Shown here piece after piece: positions 1 through 9,497 of a DNA stretch of 22,603 nucleotides. Under the pieces are notes generated by a model, which was given only the letters and a program-made list of their open reading frames with translations, was not told the DNA's origin and did not search any database. This stretch comes from Chara braunii (Eukaryota; Streptophyta; Charophyceae; Charales; Characeae): NCBI GenBank assembly GCA_003427395.1, contig BFEA01000421.1:992044-1014646 (forward strand), written 5' to 3'. The first letter of the stretch is position 1. Every line of letters starts with the position of its first letter. A program made the position numbers and the translations under genes.

Positions 1-383
1 GTCGAAGGAATTCCTCCCCGAAGAAGGCATATCACAGAAGCTGTTGCCACCTCGATCCGCACGATGATAGAGCAAGCTAATAAACATTGTCGGTCGTCAC
101 AAGTTCTCGATGTTATTGGGGACACATATTGTCCCTCCTACACGATAGAGTTCTCACCTCATCTGCACACTTACCCTGTTTTCATGCATCCACGTTACTC
201 CCCTACACGACAACTGATCAGTTCCCATCACGAAGATCGATGATTCCACCTGATACAAATGGCAGGTACGTCATTGACATAATAGTGGCAGAGGATGTTT
301 ACAAATCTGGACGAAGGGGGAGACCTTAGCGACAATACAAAGTAAGATTTGCATACCAAGAGCCTGAAGACGCTGGTTTACAA
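1..383 (+). pseudogene. Chromovirus pol C-terminal relic (integrase tail plus chromodomain)
   Basis: This is the decayed 3' coding end of a Ty3/gypsy chromovirus cut by the window edge. Three blocks match the C-terminus of the complete element further along (16265-16753): SKEF...SQKLLP (bases 2-49), an MI-QANKH-R-SQ block (64-108), and HLHTYPVFHAS followed by RRGRP, stop, RQYKV (about 160-350). In the intact order QANKH comes before SKEF, so here the blocks are shuffled. Reading frame changes at about 177-185, and a TAG at 327-329 interrupts the chromodomain-like stretch. The integrase tail and chromodomain normally direct insertion into chromatin, but this fragment cannot make a functional protein. 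Family assignment is by similarity to the other copy in the window. Where the relic ends downstream is uncertain. Confidence 0.75.
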
Positions 384-1960
384 ATGCAATCAGACTCGTT
401 CTCAAACACACTTTTCATGCATGTAAACAGCAACGCAGCATACTGGCGACATGCGCCCACTCAAAACTCGGAGATATGGCTTTCAGATACGAGTTCACTC
501 TCAATTAGCTATGGCGACTTCAGCGCCCAAACATCTCACTGTTCGCATACACGGGATCACCCTGGATATCCCACACGCATCACTCTAACACTCGAACACA
601 CACAGACACTCACTACTAACTACAGCTATGGCAGCTGTCGCTGCATCTACCCTATCGCTATGCTAACTCCCTCTCTCTAGCCCACTGCGTCCTCCGGGCT
701 CATCTGCAGACCTCCTTGCACAAGTCGCTGTGGCAGCGCTTCCGCATGGCTCACGCAGGAATGAATGAATGGCTGGGCGCTGCCTCTTGATTTATACTTC
801 AGAAACTCGTTGGTCTGCCCTTTGCCATCAGCCCTTGGTGCNCACAGTCCNCCTGTGGTNCTTGCTGGACCGGNCTGGGACTGACTGGACCTTCCGCTGA
901 CTGACTGTGGACTCACCGCTATCCTACCGACGTTGTGCTGCTGTTGCACTGCGGTTTAGTCCACCACTTGCCTCTCCACTTGACCACTTGCCCACTTGCC
1001 CACTTGCCTACCTTCTAGAAGGTCTACGGCTAAGCTTCCGGAACTCACTAAGACTCCTACGCCATAGACCTACAGATTGAACCCCTGCTGCCTATGGACC
1101 TACGACAGGCCTACCAACTGCCTACGAATACACAGGTCACAGGTTCAATTCTCGGGGTCTACACAGATACTGTACATGGGTAGGGTGAGGTCTAGGGATC
1201 GAACCCTGGGTACTGCATCCGCTACTGCTAAAAGGTGAAAACCGTTTCACAAAGGAATCTGATGAGCTTTTAGAAACTGCCCCGGATAATATCATTTCCT
1301 TCTACGAAAGGGCAAGGAGAGGGATCCATGTAGCAGATACTAGGTAAAGATTGTATTTTCTTGGAGGACCTCGAAATAAGGCCGGGGGGAGTGAAAAGGA
1401 TTTCACGCTGCACTGGCTGCAGGCACCGAAAGCCCGACACCAAATCCCCAAGGTTTCAGAAGTTTTGGAGTCCCAAGTCCTAGCAGAGTAATTTGGATAG
1501 GTTAGAAAGGGTGTCATAGGTTTAAGTCGGGCCAGCATCCAGAAAATTTGAGTCCATACCCGACAGAAAAGTCCGGAATGTCCAGTCCAGTCCCCAAGTC
1601 CACAAAAATTACAGCAGGTCTTAGGAAAGTCCAGGAAGCTTCCGGACCGACAAAATGATTGCAGCAGAGAGGCTGCGGCTGACCTGTACCGGTCTGAAGC
1701 AGGCCAAGCATCAAAGTCCTATATTTAGCTGCTACAGTGCAGCGGCTCACCAATTGTTCATTCGTGAAGTTGCGGAAGCGCTGCTGCTGATGTGTGACCA
1801 AGGGACTTTGGCAAGACCGCGCTCGAACGTTCGAAGAAGAAGGGAGCGCCGACGTTGACCAGAGCTAGGGTAGTGATAGGGAAACAGGGCGGTCATAGCC
1901 GCCTGAGTTTGACTCTGATCTGAGCGGGTGTATCCAGGGCACGATCCAAGGCAGGGGGGG

Positions 1961-1962
<2 letters not shown>
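384..1962. other. Unassigned region, no supported gene
   Basis: ORFs here are short, overlap on both strands and lack recognisable domains. The start may be the 3' untranslated or LTR part of the preceding chromovirus relic, but no LTR boundary is visible. Four isolated Ns lie at 842, 851, 860 and 874, so any frame crossing them is unreliable. A short CACTTGCC-type repetition occurs near 980-1010. Around 1260-1860 there are moderately long open stretches, such as one containing SDELLETAPDNIISFYERAR, that could be an old retroelement or exon fragment. I cannot name them. Confidence 0.5.

Positions 1963-2043
<81 letters not shown>
1963..2043. repeat. (GA)n microsatellite
   Basis: About 40 uninterrupted GA units directly follow a run of ten G. 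It is a simple sequence repeat, and any R/E-type translation across it is meaningless. Confidence 0.97.
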
Positions 2044-2048
<5 letters not shown>

Positions 2049-2820
2049 CGTAGTCAGTTACATACCTGTTTCGTGTGTGGAAGCTGTGTGGGCGGCTAAG
2101 TCCGTAGGAGACGTGGACACTTTGTTTGTATAATAATAATTGTTGGTGTCAACTCTCGTGTCTCGGATACTGGTTTTCATTGCGGATTATTATGTATATG
2201 TTTGTTGCATGTGTGTGCGAGGTTGTGGGTGATTGACTTGCGATTCATTGCATATGTATATATATGCACTGGCACAGCCTCACCTTAAACTCCTTTCTTG
2301 TCCTCTTCTCCTTCTCTGCCTGCGGTTTACGGCCAACGCAGTGGTGGTGCGCTCTCTGTGAGTGAGAGAGAAAACCTCACTCACTTTACGTCAGGATGGC
2401 ATTGATGCCATACGTAAGAGACTACGATTCCCTACGTTTGTTTGTGTGTTGTGTCTATGGTTCACCGGGCAGTTTTCTATCATGACGATGACGATATTTA
2501 TACATAAGCCCTTCATTTGTTGTCCTCTTCTCCCTTTCTGCCAACGGTTTACCGGTAGGCAGTTCCGTTTTATGATATATACACATGGGGTCATTGCAGA
2601 AACAGCGCGTTCCCCAAGTTTCTCAGTGGAAATGTTGTCGGGGTCGAAAGGTTGCATTTTTGCAACGAAAGTGGGACCCCACCCGCAAATATTTTTGCTG
2701 TGTGGTTAAACTACCGGGACCTGTGAAGCTGCAATGAAAGATGTATTTTTGCAATGAAACTTGGGCCCCGCCACTATTAAACTATTTTTGATGTGAAACT
2801 ACCGCCAAGTTAATGTGTTA
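2044..2820. other. Unassigned region with diverged internal repeats
   Basis: No supported gene. A motif resembling TCCTCTTCTCC..TTCTGCC..CGGTTTAC occurs twice (about 2299-2332 and 2521-2554). An AGGCAGTTC-GTTT motif near 2558 recurs near 3417, beyond the inserted miniature element. This suggests an old diverged repeat family in the flanks. A 115-residue plus-strand open frame (2362-2709) reads RQDGIDA early on, a peptide also encoded near 3824, but otherwise resembles no family I know. Confidence 0.4.
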
Positions 2821-3381
2821 GAGCCTCGTTCCACACCACTTGAGAACTCTTGAGTTTCAAGTGCGCCCTAATCGCGAAATCTTGATTAATTTACACTACG
2901 CCGCTTTCTTGTTCCATGCACACTAGAGACCGAACTTGAAAATGTCGCACTTGAAAGAAAAACACCCTGGCCCCCCCTTGTGCGGAGACCCACCGGCGGG
3001 TTTTTGATCCAGTAGGCCGGCACCCGGCCTTGAATATATCCGCCTCAACAGTTCCACTGCTGGCACCCGGTACCGCCACCGGTAGCCGTTGCTCACTGGA
3101 CCGCAAAAAGGACATGCCGTGAACCAGGAACGCGGGGCGTAAAAGAAAAAGAAAAAAAAAATGCCTGCACCCGCGGCTGAAACCCAAGGGTAGCTCTTGA
3201 ACTCAAGGCACCTCCGGGAGGTGACTTGAACTCAAGTGCGATTTTGCCTGGGCTGCACTTGAGTTTCAAGAGCGGGCACTTGAGATGCAAAATGTGAAAA
3301 CAAAAAAGCATTTCTCTAGGGCGGGGTGGAACGATGATTTTTCGCGTCGCACTTGAACTCAAGTGGGGTGGAACGAGGCTC
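2821..3381. mobile_element. PIF/Harbinger-like non-autonomous DNA element (MITE)
   Basis: A 561-bp element is bounded by 24-bp terminal inverted repeats beginning GAGCCTCGTTCCAC, with one mismatch at position 15 of 24. It is flanked by a direct TTA on both sides (2818-2820 and 3382-3384). A 3-bp TTA/TAA duplication with a TIR starting with G is the signature of the PIF/Harbinger (Tourist-type) superfamily. The interior has subterminal palindromic motifs, with CTTGAACTCAAG exact at 3196-3207, 3225-3236 and 3352-3363. No transposase is encoded, so it would need a partner element for mobility. The short ORFs inside it are incidental. The superfamily call is inferred from TIR and duplication only. 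Confidence 0.85.
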
Positions 3382-3449
3382 TTATTACCCTATATACATA
3401 CCTATGCATATTATCAGGCAGTTCTGTTTGACAGTATTATGTACATGTC

Positions 3450-3457
3450 TATAAATA
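3450..3457 (+). promoter_or_regulatory. TATA-box-like element
   Basis: TATAAATA is a perfect match to a eukaryotic TATA consensus. It lies about 150 bp upstream of the ATG of the unidentified ORF at 3602. Such 8-mers occur by chance in AT-rich DNA, so its role as a promoter is only an inference from position. Confidence 0.25.
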
Positions 3458-3601
3458 GATATGTCTCGTCATAGAGAACTGCGCAGTGGAACGTAGGCAG
3501 CAGCGAGGGAGGGGGTGTGACAGACTGTTTTTTATACTCGTCAATGGTCTGTGAGGTGGCCGTTCATTTATATTTATATAAATGTCTATTCTAATTTTGA
3601 A

Positions 3602-3997
3602 ATGTTGGCTGTGTCTTACAGTGATGGAGCATATTCTAAACCCAGAAAGCGCCAAAAGTGTTCAACGTCTGAGAGAAGGGTGCCCTTTGTCGAAGAAGAC
3701 GGAGACTCTGAGGGCTTGACACATCAGGCTCAAAGTCCAAGTCAAAGTCAAGGGCGCTTTGGAGGTCAAGCGCATGAAGGCTTGGGCTATCCCAACACCA
3801 GGCTGTTTCCAAGACCTTACCGTCAGGATGGCATTGATGCCTATGCATTGGAGCTTCAACCAGGCTGCCCGGTTCCGTCACTGATGACACTTTACGTGTG
3901 CCTAAGCCAGGATACGTGCCCCTATCTGTTCAATGGTACATTCACCCCCCTCTCCCAGTTCTCCCTATCAAATATTGGTTGTTCTTTCTCGTCGTAG
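3602..3997 (+). CDS. Unidentified small ORF, possible exon or retroposed transcript
   Basis: This open frame of about 131 codons begins MLAVSYSDGAYSKPRKRQK and ends in a stop at 3995-3997. I do not recognise the protein. The first half is charged, with a basic cluster KPRKRQK that could act as a nuclear localisation signal, an acidic stretch VEEDGDSEG and a Q/S-rich stretch. This looks more like protein than the surrounding frames do. An acceptor-like TGTGTCTTACAG precedes base 3620, so the coding part might be an exon starting there instead. A TATA-like box lies upstream and a run of 26 A follows 40 bp after the stop, without a clear AATAAA signal. The frame includes the peptide RQDGIDA, shared with another frame near 2388. 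It could equally be a chance ORF in repeat-derived DNA. Confidence 0.25.
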   Translation: MLAVSYSDGAYSKPRKRQKCSTSERRVPFVEEDGDSEGLTHQAQSPSQSQGRFGGQAHEGLGYPNTRLFPRPYRQDGIDAYALELQPGCPVPSLMTLYVCLSQDTCPYLFNGTFTPLSQFSLSNIGCSFSS

Positions 3998-4036
3998 CCA
4001 AATTGAAAGCAAAAGAACAGAATATTCTTAGAATCT

Positions 4037-4062
<26 letters not shown>
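4037..4062 (+). repeat. Poly(A) run
   Basis: Twenty-six consecutive A. It could be a retroposon tail of the sequence upstream or a mononucleotide repeat. ATCTTAG-like sequence lies on both sides of the run, but no target-site duplication could be found upstream. Confidence 0.9.
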
Positions 4063-4067
<5 letters not shown>

Positions 4068-4199
4068 GGCAATGCAGTGCTTACCACCCCAAATCCTGTG
4101 CACCAGAGCAAGATTTTAAAGGAACAGAGACTCTGAAGAGAAACATGGAAGGGAACAAGGAAAAAGGACTCAAACGATGGAATAGAGGAAAAGCAAGAT

Positions 4200-4560
4200 G
4201 AAAGGGAGGAGGAGGAGGAGGTGGAGGTAGAGGACAGCAGCAGCAGCAGCAGCAGAAGAAGAAGAAGAAGAAGAAGAAGAAGAAGAAGAAGAAGAAGAAG
4301 AAGAAGAAGAGAGGAAGAAAAGAAGAGGAAGAAGAGAAGAAGAAGAGAGAAAGAAAAGAAGAGGAAGAAGGGGGATCAGAAGAGGAAGAACTGTTACAGA
4401 AGAAGAAGAGAAGAAAGGAGGGAAAAAAAGAGGAAAAAGAGGAAGAAGATGAGGAGAAGGAAAAGAGAAAGAGGGGGGAAGAGGAATACGAAGAAGAGAG
4501 GAAAAGGAAGAGGAAGAAGAAGAGAGAACGAAGAGGTGGTGGGGGGGGAGCAAGAGGAAG
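4200..4560. repeat. Homopurine tract with (GGA)n, (GCA)n and (GAA)n blocks
   Basis: About 360 bp of almost unbroken purine on the plus strand contain short GGA, GCA and long GAA runs and irregular AG-rich sequence. All three plus frames stay open for long distances, giving poly-R, poly-K or poly-E, and the minus strand gives poly-S, poly-F or poly-L. The openness comes from composition and is not evidence of coding. The K/E-rich frame runs on past 4589 into CT-rich low-complexity sequence and ends at 4795, with an in-frame stop just upstream of the tract, so a real gene is unlikely. Confidence 0.9.
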
Positions 4561-4599
4561 AAGAACACACAGACTGTCACACCCCGAGGTGTACGAGGA

Positions 4600-6615
4600 G
4601 GATGAGCTCAATGGGGGTCCTCTCTCTGCCTCTCTGTCCCTCTCTGTCCCTCTCTGTCTCTTTCTCTCACACACAATTAACTGTTCTGAACATCAGCCAG
4701 CAGGAGTCCACACTCCACAGTTTGTGTTTCCGACCTTGCGACGGATGCACGTTGTGCATAGAGTCTACCCGTCAGGGGGCGTGGGTGGTCGATGAGGGTG
4801 GGGCGGGAGGAGATGAGGCGCTGGCCATGGTAGTGGTGGTGGCTTTAGGTGGCGGATCATTGTGGAACGGTGTGTGATTGGTCCACGTCCTGTCGATGGA
4901 CCAGGCTGCCGTTGGAGACCCTGAAGAGGCTATAGCATTTGGGACCTCAGGGTGTCCACTGAGGTCCCATGTGAGGCCCCGTATGGGACTCACTAGGGCT
5001 CATATGGTAAAAATGAAACGTCCGGCTTTGTGAGAAACCTATACTTCCATAATTATATGGGACCGCAAATGAATGGGCTAGTACCTTCCCTTCCGATCCT
5101 GGCCCGACCCCGATAAATGAGATAAATGAGAAGAAGTGTGTGCCTGTGCAAGGTCGTGGTGATTTATTATAAATGCTCTTCTCTCTCTGCCTTAGCTTTT
5201 TCTTTTTTTCTTTCTTTTTTTAAATTTTTACCCTCCGTCTGAAAAATCGAATGTCCTTGTGACATTGACCAGTGCCAAATTTTGTTCTTATCCCTCATGA
5301 TGGGCCTCATCGACCTTTCGTCCTTCACAAATTTAGACCCTGCCAGCGACACAAACATGGAGAGAACATGGATGAATCATGATTCATGAATGACCATGAA
5401 ATGATTAAAGTTAAAAAACCAGATTTTAATGATTTTTTCCCGTTTGTCAAACAGAGTTCATTCCCAAGTGTTTAACAGGGACATCCACTTTGCAGCCCCA
5501 GGTTAACACCCCCAAAAATGAAAACACTGAAAACTTGTGAAAAGTGTATTTGGGGATTTTTTTTCAAGTTTTTTTTTTTTTTTTTTTCCTGCCCTGTTTT
5601 CAGATTTGGTCAAGGTCTGCGCTGTTCGTTTATTTGGTGTCCACTCTATGGACTGGCGACAAGTCTGGCTTAAACCGCCAGTATCTTTCAGAGCTATCGG
5701 CCGTGGCCCGTGGGCCCTGCGCACCGAGTTTTGGCGGCGCATCTGGCCGCCGCCGGAGGCCGAGTGCGGCCTCCGTGTTAACCGCCGCGTCTCGGCAAAA
5801 TGCCTGGGAAAGGTACACTGTCAGGTGGTTTACAAGGTGTGGGACGTTTGTTATAATGACCCTGAAAAAGTTCAAATAACCCTCCTGAAAATTTAGGGCT
5901 CTGTTAACCTCTTCTCTTCTGGGCAGGACTAAAAGGGCTGGCCCAGGATGCAATTGTTTGGGGGGGACCACCATTCTATGCAGCATTGGGATTGGGATGA
6001 ACCTGATGACTTGGGACACAGAGCAGGATCATGCTACCAAGCTACCATCTTCACCCAAATACAACGCCCGACCATTTTCTAGCTGTAATTAGGGTCAACT
6101 TTCAGTCTAGATACGGTGATAATGACCAACAAGCATTGGATTGGGCAATTGGGCTGAAGAAGGTAGGCTCATGCTAGCAGGAACACCAATTGAGGGCATG
6201 GTCGTCAAGCTAATTATTATAATTGTGAATTTAATTTATGACCTTCAATTTTACTATCACTTGCAATGAACAGAGATAGGTGGAAGAACAGTCATGATTC
6301 CGTTAAAAAGGACATTTCATTATGAATCCTACTTAAAAATGTCACCGTTCTAGCTCCTGAGGGGTTCGTCTGGACTTAGCTGAAGTCCAGATACATCCAA
6401 GGGGGTCCGCCATTCTCCGACAGTGACATCCTTAAACCGCCAGTGCATGGCCCAGGTATCGGTCGCCCAAAAAAAATAGAGTAGAAGCATATCTACTCTA
6501 ATGAATTTGGGCGCTCCTGTAGTGGCCCGTACGTTTCCTGAAGTAGCGGCTTGTTTACGGGCGCGACTTTGGGAAGTACTGGTGGCTTAAACCACCAGTA
6601 CATGGCCCCAGCCTC
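4600..6615. other. Unassigned region with hairpins and homopolymer runs
   Basis: No gene is supported. Visible structure includes a CTCTCTGTCC-type short repeat (about 4618-4665), a perfect 10-bp stem hairpin at 4941-4968 and a 16-bp palindrome ATGAATCATGATTCAT at 5372-5387. There is also a 19-T run at 5569-5587, a 9-bp stem hairpin at 6369-6391 (TCTGGACTT/AAGTCCAGA) and a 10-bp stem hairpin at 6576-6601. A TTAAACC(G/A)CCAGT motif recurs at 5670, 6433 and 6588. Open frames around 5537-5896 on both strands overlap and show no domain. Confidence 0.5.
4941..4968. repeat. Perfect inverted repeat (10-bp stem)
   Basis: GGGACCTCAG and its exact reverse complement CTGAGGTCCC are separated by eight bases. 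It could be a footprint or a centre of an old inverted-repeat element. No flanking duplication was identified. Confidence 0.6.
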
Positions 6616-6633
6616 CAGGCAGATGGAGAACCT
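6616..6633. repeat. LINE target-site duplication, left copy
   Basis: CAGGCAGATGGAGAACCT, identical to 9520-9537. It adjoins the poly(T) that is the poly(A) tail of the minus-strand LINE. Confidence 0.9.
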
Positions 6634-6656
6634 TTTTTTTTTTTTTTTTTTTTTTT
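6633..6656 (-). repeat. LINE poly(A) tail (T run on plus strand)
   Basis: About 24 consecutive T directly follow the left target-site duplication. This marks the 3' end of the minus-strand LINE. Confidence 0.9.
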
Positions 6657-6690
6657 ACCAATAGCATGCTTCATTATATATAGAGCAAAA

Positions 6691-7930
6691 GGAGGCCGGG
6701 AATTCCTCCACATCTCAACCCGGATGACTGGGGCCATTACCCAGATTAGGCTCATACTGGAAACCGGGTCCAGTGTCCCTTTCTCCTGCCTAGGTACATG
6801 CTATTCCTGAACAAGGACGAAACTGGATTAACAAAAGACAAATAGCTATAGATGATAGTAACGGCCAACCTGCCTCTAGGTTGCATTTAGGAGCCGAAAG
6901 AACTGACCATCCTACCCCCAGGTTGCACTTAAGAAATATAAGGGCTGAGATGAAATAGAAGAGCTGAAACCCCTGCGGATTGGCACAATACGCTGCACCC
7001 TAGAGCATGCTGCCTATTAAGCCCAAAAAGCTCATTTGCACTTAGAAAATGAAGAGGCTGGGATAAAAAGGCAGGGCCGAAACCCCTGCGGAGCATCTCA
7101 ATATGCTACCCCCTACACCTAGTACCTCTATTTACCCCTCCCCTCTCGCTTTCCAGCTATCCTCTCCTTAAACCCTAAACCCTACTGCTATCGATTCTCC
7201 TTCTGTTCTACCCCTCTGTCTGACTACGTCTTATTATTTTAAGACTCTAATCAATTCCTTTTTTTCCTTATAATTATCTATTGAACAAAGGGAGGCCGGG
7301 AGTCCCTCCACATCTCAACCCGGAAGCCTGGGGTCATTACCCAGATTTGGCTCGTGCTAGAAACCAGATCCAGTGTCCCTTTCTCCTGTCTACCTACATG
7401 CTATTCTTGGAAAAGGACAAAACTGAATTAAGAAAGCCATACAGTAATACAGGAAGAAACCTACCAATCTATCCTTAGGTTGCGCACTTCAGCGATGACA
7501 CAGCTACCCCTAGGTTGCACAGGCTGAAATACAATAGAGGAACTGAAAGCCCCTACAGAGTGTCCCAACCTGCTACTTCCCTAAACCTACCTTTTTTATT
7601 TTTTCTGAACAAAGTATTACCTCATAAAACACAGTCAACGCTTCCTTTCGTTTGGGCGAAGGAACCCTAACCAGCATTGACAACTCCCGCCTCCCGGAGG
7701 ATTGACTGTCAGCTTGCTTTACTTCCGCCTTTCCTCTCAGCTCCACTGCACGGACCTGTCAGATAGTTGATAAGGACAAGAAAAGCGAAAGAGCTACAGG
7801 AGGTGAATGGATGCGTCCTCATCACTGTCTTTTCAACTCATCCCCTTTCCTGTACCAGCTCTCTTGCACCCCTGCTGCTTCCCTGATTTGTTTCCTTCCT
7901 TAACCCCTAAACCCTACTGTATCTGTATCT
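6691..7930 (-). repeat. Two 600-bp tandem units in the LINE 3' region
   Basis: The block starting GGAGGCCGGG at 6691 recurs at 7291, offset by exactly 600 bp. About 150 bp is strongly similar, sharing CACATCTCAACCCGG, CCAGTGTCCCTTTCTCCTG and ACATGCTATTC. Later blocks also correspond in order: the TAGGTTGCA motifs, the GCTGAAA...CCCCT motifs, and a CCTAAACCCTACTG motif near 7176 and again near 7907. The second unit runs towards the end of ORF2. The duplication is either a feature of this LINE family's 3' untranslated region or a local event. Confidence 0.75.
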
Positions 7931-7993
7931 CAAAATGCTTGTGTAGCGACTTTAGCAAATATTCTGCTTTGCCTATAATCTCCTTTGGGGCCA

Positions 7994-9497
7994 TTATGCT
8001 GAGTGTATGTCTACCCTACTGTTCTGTGATCGCCCTGATTCCAACGATGCGAGATCTGTTGTTGTGTCTCTCTGGGGCCAATCTTCTCCTCTCTTCCATA
8101 CCAGCCTTGGAGGGTCTCCTACCACGGTGCCAAGTTTACCCATTCCGAGCCTGTCTTTGACAATTTTTTCTATGATTGCCTGCTTCCTCGGAGGGTCTTC
8201 TTTAATATTCTTGGCTGTCCTGTTCCAATCCGCTTGATATTCCTGCCGTAAAAGTTGCACGACGTGCTCCCAGGCTTCCTGAGTCGGTGTTTTTTTACCG
8301 TCTATCGTCTGTTTGCATCGTGTCTTTCATATGGACCACAGGGTAAAAGGGCGAAGTTTACTGAAGAGAGTCCGCTGCCAGGGCTCACTGAAATTTGGCT
8401 GTGCCAGGCCTGTTAAGAGTGTGAGTCGGTTGTCTGGTAATGGAGCTCCAACCGTTACCAGCCAGAACACCCGTGTTCTGTTCCAGATCCGTTGTGCGTT
8501 TGGACAGTTTAGTAGGCAGTGCTGCATATCTTCTAGTATTCCTTCCTCACAGACCGCGCAACTGTCATCAAAATCCCTTCTAGCGGTTTCTGCCTCCTGC
8601 TGAGCCATGTGTTGACTGGTAAGGCGTGATAATAGATAAGCCATTGCATACTTCTTATGCGGGTATTTCTAATGGCAAGAGGTATCTGCCAATCAATCTT
8701 TTCGATGTTGCCCAGGCAACCCGAGGTGTGCTTCTCCCATCGCTGGGCCAAGACGAGATCCGTGTTCACCGGTCTGCATCTGAGCTTGTAGCCGAAACTT
8801 GTGGAATAATCCAAGATATTGGTGCGCTTCTGTGTCCCTATCAGCATGGATCTTGTCTCCATGCCCATTCCACTGGGCCGAACTCCATATCCTGCAAAGG
8901 TATTCCGGGTTGATAAGCTCTGTAATCGTCGTCCTCGATAACTCTGATTTTCCTGAGAAGGCCGGGTCTGGTCGTGACTCGGGCCCGGAATGTTTTCGCA
9001 ACCCTGCTTAGGTTAGACCCCGGCTGTTCGATGTCGTCAATGGACCATAAACCCCAGTCTCCCTCCGGTCCTGTCGATTTGACGTAGGCCAATACTTTAG
9101 AGGGGGTGTCACGGGTGTGTTCTGAATTCCACGTGGCCCACTCTCCTGCTCACTAGGTTGTGGGAGCTTGTAGGAGCGCCTTCCAGTCCTGCGGTATGGA
9201 TTGCAGCATCGCCTGCAGGTTGGTCTCTAGGTTATGACATCCCTTGAAGGATTCTCTGAGCTCCGCGGCTGTCTTCCAACGGTTGCATTGGTGGTTCCAG
9301 ATATGTTTGAGTTGCCAGACGCCGCGTTCCAACCACGATATCCAGCGAGTATCCTGTGTCGTCAGGGTCCATGGTTTATCGGAGGGGTCTTTCAGCCAGT
9401 GATTGCAGAAGAGAGGTTGTCGTAGAACTTCCTCCCTGTTGGCTGGGCTGCGGACCTTGGCCGGGAAGATCTCTCGCCAGATTTTGATGAGGTACAT
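7994..9497 (-). pseudogene. LINE ORF2 C-terminal remnant with zf-RVT zinc finger
   Basis: Minus-strand frames read in order as the part of L1-like ORF2 downstream of the reverse transcriptase. A first segment (9497-9153) contains EVLRQPLFCNHWLKD, WISWLERGVWQLKHIW and a W-K rich stretch. A second segment in the same frame follows a stop (9092-8841). Next comes a segment with RIRSMQWLIYYHALPVN (8868 to about 8600). Then a frame change leads into CAVCEEGILEDMQHCLLNC followed by AQRIW (8644-8327). The C-x2-C...H...C...IW pattern is the zf-RVT domain found after plant LINE reverse transcriptases. A last open segment (8260-7994) is basic and unassigned. At least two frame changes and several stops make it nonfunctional. 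The known role of the complete protein is target-primed reverse transcription of LINE RNA. Confidence 0.8.

Noticed and set aside
1140-1235. Further tRNA/SINE promoter boxes (GGTTCAATTCT on plus, GGTTCGATCCC on minus)
   Set aside because: No properly spaced A box or arm structure was found for either.
2891-3362. Two overlapping minus-strand frames of 89 to 98 codons
   Set aside because: They lie wholly inside the miniature transposon and match no transposase.
4037-4062. Proof of a processed retrogene from the poly(A) run
   Set aside because: No AATAAA signal and no matching target-site duplication were found, so the run alone does not establish retroposition.
4221-4877. 218-codon plus-strand frame rich in Arg/Lys and 197-codon minus-strand frame rich in Ser/Phe
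   Set aside because: All frames are open because the DNA is a homopurine microsatellite; there is no domain and composition alone explains the length.
7165-7182. Interstitial telomere (CCCTAAA repeats)
   Set aside because: Only about two tandem copies occur, and a variant lies in the second 600-bp LINE unit, so they belong to the LINE 3' region.
7807-8160. 117-codon plus-strand hydrophobic frame
   Set aside because: It overlaps LINE ORF2 and its 3' region in antisense and shows no supporting signal.
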